Assembly: GCF_958298935.1 (NCBI RefSeq)
Contig: NC_084940.1
Span: forward strand, 16,115,146-16,179,145
Source: Phragmites australis
Lineage: Eukaryota > Streptophyta > Magnoliopsida > Poales > Poaceae
Length of the DNA: 64,000 nucleotides
Direction of reading: 5' to 3'
Position 1 is the stretch's first letter, and every line of letters starts with the position of its first letter. A program made the translations under genes and the position numbers. Shown here piece after piece: positions 12,417 through 23,400 of the stretch. The notes under the pieces are model-generated. The model was not told where the DNA came from. It ran no database searches and was given only the letters and a program-made list of their open reading frames with translations.

Positions 12417-12991
12417 GGTATCAAGTTGGTTGGCTTGGGAACTTGATGTGGAATTCAGGCAGTTGGGAAACATGTGGAGATATTTATAGGAGTTAGGAGT
12501 TTAGTGAAGGATCACATAGATAAATAGGTTGCTTTTATAACTCTTTTTTTATGATAGTATAGTTGGCATTTATGCAAAGTTACCTATTATAGTATATTCC
12601 TTTAATCAAGCTTATATGTCATATATTTCCCACACTTGCGGAATACGATATGTACTCACACTTGCTATTTCCATCCAAATGTGCATCAAACCGCTACTCA
12701 GACAATGGAAACATTAAAGGAGAACCAGATTACTATGTCGATGAAGATGAAGATTGCTTAGCTGGTGGATCCCCAGTCGGTTTCCTGTGGAAGATGCGAT
12801 TTTTGCTGTGTTTAGTTTGTGTGCTTTAGTTAAAGACTTTGAAGTCTATCTATTTTGTTTAATTTAAACGTTCTAATAATGGCACTGTGTGTGATACACT
12901 GATGAAGTCACTGCATGTATAAAACTTGATCCTAACATACATGTGGTTTGCATCTGGTTTTGTCCCTTTATAAACCGGGTGTGACACATGG

Positions 12992-14075
12992 TTCACGCTT
13001 AGGAGTAGATCCTAGTTGGGGAGAGGGAGAGAGCAGCAGCTAAGGACCAGACCCTAGCAGAGACCGAGGCAAAGCTCCCTTATGCCCTCTTTGATATAGA
13101 CAACAACAGTAACATAGATTCAGAGAACGTCGAGTATTTCCCTCCAGTTGCTAGGTCTCACGATACTGAGGCAAGAGGTTCTTCTTAGGTTGCACTGCAG
13201 ACCTTAGTTCTACTCTCTTCAGTACCTGAGATGACACCTTATGTACCTCCTGTTGCACTTCCTTCAGAATTTATCCTCTTTCTTTAGCAGATGCAGCAGC
13301 AGATAGCAGCCTAGGCAGAGATGCAGGTGAAGCTTCAGGCTGATATGCTTCGCCAGCAGGAGCAGCAGACGGTGCTCATACAATCACTCAAGTAGCAGTA
13401 GCAAGCCATGTTTGTAGCACTTCAGACAGATCGGGAGTACAACACTCGGATGTTCTCATTCCTTTTTTCCGCATACAGGTCTTCAGTTGCCAGCTGCACC
13501 TTCAGCACCAGCTCCAGCCCAAGTCCTCTCCCAGGCACTATTGGTGGTCTCTTGAGTACTCTGACGTCAGGCTTTCCATTTCAACATTTTTCACCACGGA
13601 GTCTTCTCCCTACCTGTCGAGACTTCTCAGAGTCCAGTGCTTCCTTCGTTGACCACTGGACATCTCAGCTTCGAGACTCTCCGCAGCTGACCGTCCCTGT
13701 TCAGCACCCCTCAGTCTAGCCTTCTTCTGTTGTGCAGTCAGCTTTTGATGACCTTGAGGCTACTCTTTAGCAAACAGTAGCTCAGGGTGTCGATACTTTC
13801 AGCTCTGACCCCCATCCCGACATAGTGTCAACAGAGGTTCTTGCTCCTTCTGCATCTATTCAGCTTTCAACAGGATCACTCTCTCTCTCTCTATCATCAT
13901 CGACATTGCCGCCGAGCTCGTCTCTTTCGACTCCGAGTTCGACGCTTCTCAGTTCGTGGTGTGACCTTCTTCGATAGCATCGGCTCCTTCATCTCTTCTG
14001 GCTCCATATGCTTAGATGTGTTCACTTTTTGGTGCTTATATGCCAAAGGGAGAGAGTCTAGTGATAGGGGGAGTT
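12992..14075 (+). pseudogene. Sirevirus env-like third ORF, 3' part
   Basis: It continues the frame from 8480 after removal of the nested LTR. The protein is Gln/Glu/Ala-rich (repeated Q, for example MQQQIAA then a stop, and LRQQEQQ) like the C-terminal coiled-coil part of the third ORF. Up to 13480 I count seven in-frame stops and all seven are TAG. The 3' limit is unclear; the Ser/Pro-rich stretch to about 14075 may still belong to it. Confidence 0.6.
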
Positions 14076-14413
14076 AGGAGAGAGAGTCTTAGCATGAGTG
14101 TTTAGAGAGTTTTTGTTTCAGGGGCAGTTTAGGAGTTTGGGTAGTTAGGTTCAGCTTGTTGAATCTTATGGATTTTGATGTAATGACAGGCTATTTGGTT
14201 CTCTTTATTGATGTGTTTCGCTTGTCTTCACATTTTGTTTAATTTCATGCTTGTTTAAGGATTATTCTTCTAGCATGATAGCTTGTTATTTTGCTAGACT
14301 TTCTCTTGCTTTATTGATATATGATGTAAATTGCCTAGTATGATAGGGTGTACTTCAATTCATATCTCTCTATTCTATTATGTGTTGTCATCAATCACCA
14401 AAAAAGGGGAGAT
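14076..14413 (+). promoter_or_regulatory. 3' non-coding region with purine-rich tracts and the polypurine tract
   Basis: Purine-rich tracts occur at 14060-14090 (GATAGGGGGAGTTAGGAG), and the presumed primer AAAAAAGGGGAGAT ends at 14413, directly before the 3' LTR. Multiple polypurine tracts are a known Sirevirus trait. Confidence 0.75.
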
Positions 14414-16188
14414 TATAGCATTTAGGCTCCTAAGTAAATGGTAAGTGTTTCGGTGATTAATGATAATCGTACATTGTGGCTAACAAATTTGTTTTGAAGG
14501 GTATCCAAAAACTTACTTCACAATGATGGCTGGATATTTTTGGTCCCTAAGTTGATTACATGCACGATAAAAGGACATGTGCATCAAGATTAAGGATCTT
14601 CTAGTTCTAAGTGTCGCAAAAGAGATGAATAACACTTAGAGTAGTATATGTCTTCTTTCTTAATCTTTTTAATTGTACTATGAAGAGGGGCTAAGAGTAG
14701 TAGTTTGATCTAGTTAAGTCTAGACTTAGTTTGATGCATACATGTAAAATTCTAGCACTAGGTAGCTCATAGAAGCTCATGGTTGAGATATCATAAAGTT
14801 AGAGATTAAGAAAAGATTGAAATGGATGATCTCAGTGAATTTAGCCCCACCGAATAGTCCGATGTTGTATTTTTCTGTTCTCACAGGATCATTATCCCTT
14901 GACCTAGAACAAAAGACATCGAGTGCACATGATGATCCGGTGTATAAGTATGGTATTCAACAGAAACTTTTCTCAGTGACATGTGACCAAAGTTTTGAGA
15001 AGTGTTACACCAGATAGCCTGGTGATAGTATGGTGGTAGCACCAGCCTATTTTCCATAGAAGCGAAATTTTCCAGAGAAATTGAAGTTGAACTCACCGGA
15101 TTATCTGGTGATGAAAAATGAGACCACAGACTAAGTTTTGTAGAGAAATTGCTTTGGACAGTTTAAAGTTGCTCAGTTCACCAGATAGTCAGGTGATGGA
15201 TAAAGTGAGCACATGAGCAATTTTTGTAGAGAAGGTTGTAGCTATTTGAAAATGGAAGATTAACTGATCGGATGGTACGGTGCTAAAGGTGTGATCACCG
15301 AATGGCTACACCGTTCTATTATCAGGAGTAACGGCTAATGACAGCTGGCACAGTGTGGTTTTGAAAGTTGTGTTCACCGGATTGTCCGATTGTGAGGAGA
15401 TGCTCATCGGATCATCCGGTGTTAACAGAAAATGTGGGTTGTTAGGCAACGACTAAATTTGGATCTCTAGCCTATAAATATCCCCTCACTTGGTTTCAGT
15501 TGTCTCTCCGGCGACCCCAGAAGAGCTCATATATTATGTGTGTCATCAAGAAGCAAGAGAGTGCACTTGAGTGAATTTTAAAGTTCTTAATTGAAGGTTA
15601 AGGACATATGTAGTGCTTAGAGAGTAGCAAATGTGCATCTAGCTATAGTCTAGGCTTGATCTTGGTCAAGTGAAGCTATTGACTTGTTACTCTTAGTGGT
15701 TAGCAACACCTAGTCGGTCTTTGGTGATTGGAGGTGTCTCGGTGAGCTCTTGGAGTTCTTGTAGGAGCCCCGGGAAGAGCTATATACTTGGTTTGATACC
15801 CGCTAATCTAGAGATGGAGAAGTAGCAATCATAAGTCAGCACTTGAGACTTCATGACTCAAGGGGGAGCAATATACTTTGTGGATGCTCCAACGAGAACT
15901 ATATGGAATGCCAACTCCTCGATAACTCGGGAAAAAATCGGTGTTCTCTTGTCCATCTCCTTACTTTCCGGTATTTACATTTAAACATTTTACTTACTTG
16001 CAAGCTTTACTTTCCACATTTACTTTGTGTTCTAGCTTGCTTGTTTTTCATGCTTCCGTCAAGTTTGATCGTGTAGTCGTATTTCATTTCATCATGGCTA
16101 AGGTTGCTACTTGTTCTAGAATTCGATAGGAGTAAATTTTTATTTAATAGCCTAATTCATCCTCCTTTTGGGCTATTCAATCTTTTCA
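14414..16188 (+). repeat. 3' LTR of the old Sirevirus
   Basis: It starts after the polypurine tract with TATAGCATTTAGGCTCC, a mutated form of the TGAAAGCATCTAGGC start seen at 31966, and ends TTTCA. It is about 1775 bp. A TATA box (CCTATAAATATCCCC) lies at 15471-15485. Upstream of it are degenerate dyads, with intact CGGA-N3-TCCG cores at 15378-15388 and 15408-15418. Confidence 0.88.
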
Positions 16189-17019
16189 GCGGTAGACGGC
16201 TATGGAGGAAACCCTAATCACCAGGTCGAGTTAGGTGTTGGTGCAGACGTGCAACGCCGAGTCGAGCCAGGGGTGGGGTGACGGGGTATAGTGATGACAA
16301 TTATGGGTAATTTTCTCTAAGTTTTGAGGGCAATTTCATTTTATGGGTCCGCAAAAGCCACTATCTAGTGAGAGAAGCGGGTCCTCAGCTGCTTTTCGCT
16401 TCTAGTTCAGTGGGAAAAAGCGTAGTTGGGAGAAGCAGGTCAAAGCGAGCCATTTGGGAGCACGATGTTTTTTTTTTTTTTTTTGGATGAACTGACCGAA
16501 AAGCTGTGGCAAACAGGGTGTTGAAACTTTGAGGCGGCGGTCATGCTGTTGAAGCTTACACGAATAATACCCACAGCTTCTTTGCCGGCTGCTCTCCAAC
16601 TGCACAAAATCATGTGCCGGTGAGGGCCACTTGGATGCAAGAAACGACCAGAGAGCGAGCTTCGGGTGTGGAGCCTGCAAGCTCCGGCCGTGGGAGAGCA
16701 AAGAGCGCGGAGTCTTCCCCGTGTGCTCCCATCTTCTCCATGCCGAATAGTTAAATCTAGATATGATGATCTAGTTCCTCGGCCTCGGTATTACGTGATG
16801 CACACAACCAAACTAGAGAAGCGCCTGCTCACCGCCGACGCCATGGACGAAGAGAAGAAACTAACAACACACGTTCCTTGTTATGATGCGTACTCTTAAT
16901 TACCAGCAGGGACGACGGTTCCCATCTAAGGAAAATAAAGAGGCAAAAAAAGGGGGAGGGGGGGGGGACGAAAATATGCAGCATTATACACCATGCATGC
17001 ACATAAGCCACACGTTAAT
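16189..17019. other. Gene-free interval, 3' side of the uncharacterised gene
   Basis: It holds a T tract at 16468-16484 and a G-rich run at about 16951-16968. The block at about 16345-16440 (AGAAGCGGGTC, CTGCTTTTCGCTTCT) resembles inverted-repeat transposon debris common in grasses, but no boundaries can be set. The right end is presumably the 3' UTR of the next gene. Nothing else is supported. Confidence 0.4.
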
Positions 17020-20000
17020 TCACAACCAGCTATCTGGTAGGCCGATGTTTTGGAATCTGAAGGAGGAGTCCCTCGAGTCCTTGCTGCTGTGCCCTGGTCC
17101 CTCGCCGCCGCTGTCGATTTCGTCGGCCTTCTCTGAGCTCATAAGAGGTGACGGCAGCAAGAGCACCGGCGGCGGCTTCTCGATGTCGCCGTCCCTGGGG
17201 AGCGCGGCGGCGAGTTTGCGGTCCCACATGAGGAAGTGCAGCGTGATGGGGCGCAGCGCGTGGCGGTGCAGCGACAGCTTCTGGCTCAGCGACACGGTGT
17301 CGAAGCATTTGACGTCGCCGGTGGTGGACACCATCCAGGGGAGCACCTTCTCGCCGCCGACGCGCGACACCACGAGCAGCTTCGACGACCCACGCGCCGC
17401 GCGGTACAGCTCCAGGAGACCCGTCCGCGCTGACGCCACCCCGGGCGTGCCTTCCTCCGCCACCGACGACACGTAGATGAACCCTTCCTCCGTGCGGCTG
17501 ATGGCGAAGCCCAGCCGCGTGTCCCCGGGCCGCAGACGCAGCTCCAGCGCCGCCTCGCCGGCCGCCGGCGTGTACCACAGCCGCACCGCGCGCACCACGC
17601 CGATGTCCACGCCATGGTAGTCCTCGAACCCGTACAGGCTCGCGTTCGCCATGCCCGCCAGATCAGACAGCGACCCCATGTTCACCGTCGAAAGCGCCAT
17701 CTCGCCGGAGATCTTGGTCAGCAGAGCCTCCGCTTGCACGTTCATGAACACGATGGGCACACCGGAGGCCCGCGACGACAGGAGCCAGGCGTCGGCGCGG
17801 GCGAGGGTGTCGTCCAGAGAGTTGTACCGCGTGGTGGACCCGTCCATCGCCTTGGGCAGCAGCAGCAGGGAGAGGAAGCAGCTCGCCTCCGGCACTGGGA
17901 GCAGCTCCCTCATCTTCTTCTCCCATGGGAACGGCTCGAATGCGTGCCCGATCTTCGCGTCGCGCAGCGCAGACAGCAACTTGACGTTCTTGGAACCTTA
18001 ATTCATTTCAAGGCAAGTATGAGATTGTGTAAATATGATGTCACTAGTTTCAGTTAAGCAGTCGTGTTTGTGTTCTTGACCACCGCAACTTGACAATATT
18101 ATAGAAGTCAATTTGCATCCTAGTTTATTTGTGCTACGAAAATAGAAAAAAATGTGCAAATAATGAACAGAAGAATGCAATGATGAAACAAGCCTTGGAT
18201 CCAGGAACAACAATTACTAAAATGACCACATGTTAATCTAGTGAAATTGAAATCTTGGTGTTTGTTTCTTTGACTTTCAGAAGGTCACAAAGCTCAAGAC
18301 ATGCTTACAATTTGCAAGCCATTTTCTTGTTAGTATCACTTAAAAAGGTTCAAAGATACGGAAGTCTGATTGTGCACATTCAAAAGTGACAATAAGCTAT
18401 GCCGTTTAGAGCAAACTATCTTCCTAGGAATTATAGAGGAACACCTCTATGTCATGGTACCATTCTAGGAAATTTTACGGTCCAAATGAAACCTAACACC
18501 AAAACAAAATGTTCTGAAAATGCCAGTTCTTTCTACAACTAGTATCAGGCAACCCATTTATGACCTCACATTTAGAACCCCTTCAACGTTGCTTGCACTC
18601 TCAGGTGTAAGAATACAAAGCAAACTATATTATTCTCATTTCAGTGGATATAAGCCAGCAATGACCTATTGACAATTTTATCTGTGAGAAAGGGACTAAT
18701 TAACAAATGAGATCTGCTACCGAATTGATATAGGCCGCCAATTTGATACCATGGGTCCAAAGGTATTGTTCTCATGGTCTAGAACCTTAGAAGGAGGCAG
18801 AGCACTATCTGCCTGTTGGACTTTCTGAGCTAAGAAAGCAACAAGTGGGAAAGAGACTTTCTCATTCCCAACTAGTTCTGCAGGGGACAATAAGAACTTC
18901 AGAGTGAAGACTTCTTTTAATTTTCTCTTGTGCACTTATAGGAATCTTGCAAGAAGTACAAGACCTAAAAGGGTGTTTAAGAAATTATCCAAATTCGAAC
19001 TAACATTTTTCAGGTAGAATAATCAAACCACACCCTTTTGGCAGAAAATTAAACTACTTTTAACAACAATTAGAAGAGAATGGAAAACCCAGCAAAGATA
19101 ATGTTCCAAGAAATTGAAAATGTCTTGTAACTTCCAAGAACATGACCCTTTCTTGTTGTATGGATTAGAGAAAATTAAGAAGACTTGCTTAGTCATAGCT
19201 GTTTACGTCACTGATACATTGGAAATTATGGCAATATCCAGGTACAAATCTAATGTCCTTGTCGTGAGTACATAGCCTTCCAACACACAAATCAGCCGTG
19301 ATAGAATTTTATATCTAAAGGAATTCAGTGAAATTGGAATTTACAGCCTCTGCAAGTACCAATTCCTGACAGGACCACGACAAACCAATCACAAAATATA
19401 GCTTGTTGCGTAATTTTCTTTTTAGTAAAAAAGTAAAAACACTTTACTGTTCAACTTATTTCTCATTTTTCTAGTCGAAAACCATAACTTCCGCAAATGC
19501 AGTAATTCAATTAACAGAGAGAATCTGCAGCTTGCTGCATAGTTTTCGAAAGAAACAGTAGTAATAATATATTTTTGCATTCTGTAAGTACAATTTACAG
19601 CTCAACTTATTCTTATTTCTCAAATGCAGTAATCCAATTATAAGAGAGAATCTACACATACTTCATGATATATTAGATTTCACGCGAACGTTGAGGTTTA
19701 TCTGACAGTATTACACAATGTCATGAGTAGGCTCGCAAAAATCCCCTTAACTGGAACTTACACAATTTTTTCTACCTGCGGTTGACTAGGTAAGAAAAGC
19801 ACAAAACTCTACAAATAAAACGTTATAATTCTGTTTTACATAATTGGATTGTTGGTTTTCATTTCAAAATCGAACTAATTCTGAAATCTTTCCAACAAGA
19901 TATCCTTCATCCAAGAATTTGTTTAATTTCACTTTGTTTTGGAAACAAGAAGTCCAGTTTTCACCAAAAACCAAGAAGGGATCAAACGGAGCAAGCAAGG

Positions 20001-20326
20001 GAAAAGGTAAGGAAGCCCGCCTCACCGTCGAGGTCGAAGCTCTCGCGGCTGGACCGGTCGCCGTCGACGGAGCCGTCCCCGCCGCGCCGCCTGGCCCGCC
20101 TCCCCGACGGCGGGCGGCTGCTGCTCGCCGAGGACGACGACTCGGACCCCGACCGGCTCAGCTGGTCCGCCTCCTCCCCGCTGCCCGCCGAGGGCGAGTC
20201 GCCGCGCTTGAACGCCGACCGGAGCAGCTTCTGCATCTTGCCGCTGCTCTTGGCCGCCGCCGGAGGCGGGGCGGCGGCGGCCTGGAGCTCGAGCGGCGCT
20301 AGCAGCTCCGGGTTGTCGCTCGGCAT
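17020..20326 (-). CDS. Uncharacterised plant protein, two exons, predicted 425 aa
   Basis: Exon 1 is 20326-20026 (ATG, starts MPSDNPELLAPLELQ) and exon 2 is 17996-17020 (TGA). The donor is CGACG|GTGAG and the acceptor TTAAG|GTTCC; the split Gly codon joins SFDLDG to SKNVKLL and frame is kept. The intron is about 2.03 kb. The N-terminus is Ala/Pro then Ser/Arg-rich and looks disordered, with a basic patch (KMQKLLRSAFKRGD). The C-terminal 300 residues look globular: RPGDTRLGFAISRTEEGFIYV, then VLPWMVS and FLMWD. The LGFAIS/EGFIYV pattern faintly recalls a PDZ-type fold, but I would not assign it. No signal peptide or membrane segment is seen. I do not recognise a named family; the function is unknown. 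Exon 2 is very GC-rich and makes long antisense shadow ORFs. Confidence 0.82.
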
Positions 20327-20427
20327 GGTGCCTCCGCCGCGGCGTCGACGAGACCTTCCCGGTGGTTTCTTGGGGCTGCTGGTGGTGCGTGAGAAATCGA
20401 CGGGGAGGGAGAGAGGAAGCGCACGGT

Positions 20428-20436
20428 GTTTATATT
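20428..20436 (-). promoter_or_regulatory. Candidate TATA box of the uncharacterised gene
   Basis: On the - strand AATATAAAC lies about 100 bases upstream of the ATG at 20326 and is followed by a CT-rich leader. Confidence 0.5.
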
Positions 20437-20439
20437 GGC

Positions 20440-23400
20440 AAAATGGAAACGGAGGTCAAACGGCCCTGGGATCTGAGATGAGTATCTGGAATCTAAGCCG
20501 CTCGATCGTGCGCAGCGGCCAATGGAAAAATATGACTTTTTTGTTCGGTCAAATTTGTTGCGGGCGGTTCGATCTCCGCCGTACATCTGTCGATCCAACG
20601 ACCCTCATGACTCGGAAATATCTTCCCCTGGTCCTCGTAACTAAATGGGGGGTGGGTGTGCTGTGTTTTACTGGATCACTAACAGTTCATAAGTGTGCAA
20701 TGCTTTACAAGGAATGTGGTTTAACTTTTCTTGCTTCGATCACTACTAATCGAACAAGAATATGAAAGAAGAAGCACACAGAGAACACCGAATATAATCC
20801 GACACCACTCAATGATAATAATTTAAGTAGATCTTCCACCAATTTGTAACGGAGTTCTTGGGGCATGTTTGAATAACCAGAGTGAGGTTGGTTCCACTTT
20901 TATTTTGATAGGCCACTAGCTATTGCTTTCTTAGATCCTATGTAAGCGATTCCTCTTGTATTTCTCTTCTAGAAAATAAATATATTTTGGTGACTGTTTA
21001 TTGATGTTTTTCGTATCACCACCTACTATCAGAGGCAGACCCACCCTAGGGTCAAGTAGGGCCGGCCGTTTCGGTCCGTGGGCTGAACCTAGAGTACGTG
21101 TCTATTGCCCTAGTCTAGTCTATTTCTTATGGGCTTGAGTTGCTCATTTCAGACATTCAACCTTTTGCTTCTCGAGCGGTCTACGTTGCAACATGCTCCC
21201 GAAGTGAGGCCCGATTTGCTTGCCGACTCACAAGCGGTCCACGTGCAACTGCAGCGTGCTCCCCAGAAGAGTTGGACAACATGTAGCAGGTGGCGGCATG
21301 GCATGGCATGCTGGCATCCATCCACCCCTGCGCCCATTCTCCGGTGAGGTGGTGAGGGCGTGACTCTTTGTGAGGCTGTGATCCTATCCGTCCAAGCCCC
21401 GTACAAGTGACGCTAGCACGACACTGAGCCACTGATTGTCCGATGACAATGGAAAGGAGCTTGGACACTGTGTTGCCCATTGCCACTTGATCCCCTATGC
21501 CTAATGTTCCATCCTTCCCCACTGACATCGGAATAGTAAGTTCCTCCAAATCATAATCGGCGTAGTGCGATACCGATTATCTAATCTAGAGTTCTAGACA
21601 TCTATGATAAGTATTGAGAGATGAATATTATATTGATGTGTTGTTCTGTAATTATGAATGTTTGATTCCTTATGTTATCTTGTTTGTTGTAGGCACTATT
21701 TGTACAGTCAACGGAGATTTGACACCGCCGATGAATAGTTGTAGGCAATTATGAATGATTAGATTGACATCGGATGGATATGGTTCGTCGACTATAATAA
21801 GCCTTAAAATTCAGCCGTCTGACAGTTAGCATCTCCCATTTTACCCTATGGGAAAGCAGGAATCACGAGTCGGGATAAAAGTCTTACCACAAACCGAGGT
21901 ACGAAAGACTGTTAAAACATGTTGATCTTAGCTGAAGTTCTCGGAGAAAGTAGCATCAAGTTTCACTTCAGAAAGCTCAGCTTGAGGAGGGACCAGCACG
22001 CATGCTGTTGTACGAACCGGCGAGGATTAACTTTGGCATTCCAAGAATACCGAATCCCTGTGCTGCTACAAAATTCCCAACCTTGGAATACCAAAGACAC
22101 ACTGACTAGGGTCAAGCATGTAGTGTGGCTCCTGGTCCAAATCTGCCGTCGAACTTCGACTTCTAATAACAAGATCACTTACTTTGACCTTCCTAAATTG
22201 TGCCGAAAACAATTCGTTGGTCTGCAGTTATCGCTTCAATAATTTGCATGTTAAGAGTACCAATGTTTGTCCCGACAATAACTCTATTTGCATCTGGTAT
22301 AGCTCATGGAATATAATTTCACGCTTCCTATTCTTCATATGTCTGAAATTGCATAAGACTTCAAGTGACGTTCAAATTCCGCCAGCGAGGAGAGGTTAGG
22401 GTTCCAGGCTTCTGCCGGTGAGCTTTTCAAGTGAGGTCGGTTGGTGGTAGGCCGGTTCGGAGGAGGAGGTGGACGCGGGGTGGAGTGACGAGGCGGTGGG
22501 GACACTGCTGGCCATAAGCTAGGTGACAGACAGCCGGTGCTAGGGTAGGGAGCTTCAAAACGAAGATGTTAGCGTAGCTAGGGCAGCAGGCACAGATCCA
22601 GTGATGAGGAAATCACCGGAGACGATGGAGGGAGGCGATAGATAGGGGTGTTGTAGGAGGTGTCTGGAGCTTGAAGAAGGCATGATACACATCCGATTTG
22701 GATCGGACAGCTCTCCTCTCTCGAATGGGAGAAGGCTAAAAATCAGGCACTGACTTTTAGCATCTACCATATAATTTTCATCAAGAATGTTTCATTTGCA
22801 TTGAACAAACATAAAGCCTCTAGCCAATTTGAAAGCAATTCCACACTTTGCCCCCGCCCCCCCCCCCCCCCCCCTAAAAAAAGAGTTCCGTACCAGATGA
22901 GGTTAAAGGTTACTTTAATCCTAACTGATCAATTAGGCTGGGAAATATCATTTACCTTTAGTTGGACTCGTAGGCGATGAGTTCTTTAGCTTAGGAACGC
23001 TCTTGGATCGCTTCATCTTCCAATCCATGCCGATGAAATCGACTTCTTGCAGTAGATTCTAGATCCTGCTTTTTCTAATGCTCCGCTTTAGGGATGAATC
23101 GAAGCAATCTCTCTTGTAACTCCTGGATTTCTTCATTGGTATGGTGTACCTGGTTTTACTAAGAAGGCAGGACCTCATATGCTGCCAATTTTCCTTGTCT
23201 CAGTGGTGACCTTATGCTAAGAAGCTGCCAAGAGCAAAATGTCATTTCTTCCAATGTAATAGGGTTTTCTGAAAATGAAAAATAGCTTCTACATGTTCGG
23301 GCTTCCCATAGAATGTATTTGCATGATGGTGATCCATTTGAAATGATAATAAAATCAAATTATTGTTTTGTATACTTCACCTCCAAAGCTGACTGCAACC

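Larger units (their letters stand above)
8481..12986 (+). mobile_element. Nested 3.1-kb solo LTR of a Ty3-like element, itself holding a smaller solo LTR
   Basis: The ends are TGTAACACCC and GGGTGTGACA, flanked by the 5-bp target duplication CATGG at 8476-8480 and 12987-12991. Removing the insert and one duplication keeps the host env-like frame (GCC ATG G|TT CAC). Without the inner insertion the LTR is about 3.14 kb. No gag or pol is inside, so it is a solo LTR or a non-autonomous element. Long LTRs with these ends are common in grass Tekay/Del-type chromoviruses (inference). Segments around 10100-10620 and 12640-12980 also match 46390-47480, 51740-51836 and 54480-54980. Confidence 0.85.
1..16188 (+). 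mobile_element. Old Sirevirus-type Ty1/copia LTR retrotransposon, 5' end cut by window
   Basis: The order is 5' LTR tail, tRNA-Met-type primer site, gag, protease, integrase, reverse transcriptase, RNase H, an extra env-like ORF, polypurine tract and 3' LTR. Integrase before RT is the Ty1/copia order. A coiled-coil Gag C-terminus plus a third ORF after pol is the Sirevirus pattern (family knowledge). Every ORF is broken by stops and frameshifts. Over the 158 bp present from both LTRs, roughly a tenth of positions differ by eye, so the insertion is old. A 4.5-kb nested insertion splits the env-like ORF. The 5' target duplication lies outside the window. Confidence 0.9.

Noticed and set aside
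11788..12424. Overlapping ORFs of 99-148 residues on both strands
   Set aside because: They are produced by the 75-78-bp minisatellite, whose length near a multiple of three keeps frames open.
7262..13480. TAG reassigned to Gln, or programmed readthrough
   Set aside because: Fifteen TAG codons, frameshifts and a broken pol in the same element point to decay. Host genes here use normal stops.
16883..18057. Long + strand ORFs opposite the uncharacterised gene, and the 182- and 109-residue - strand ORFs in other frames
   Set aside because: They are shadows of a very GC-rich exon. Only the 17020-17996 frame joins to exon 1 by good splice sites.
19844..20302. 152-residue Ala/Arg-rich + ORF
   Set aside because: It is antisense to exon 1 of the uncharacterised gene, with composition as expected of a shadow.
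21129..21549. Overlapping ORFs of 72-122 residues
   Set aside because: They have no start context, domain or splice structure that would support a gene.
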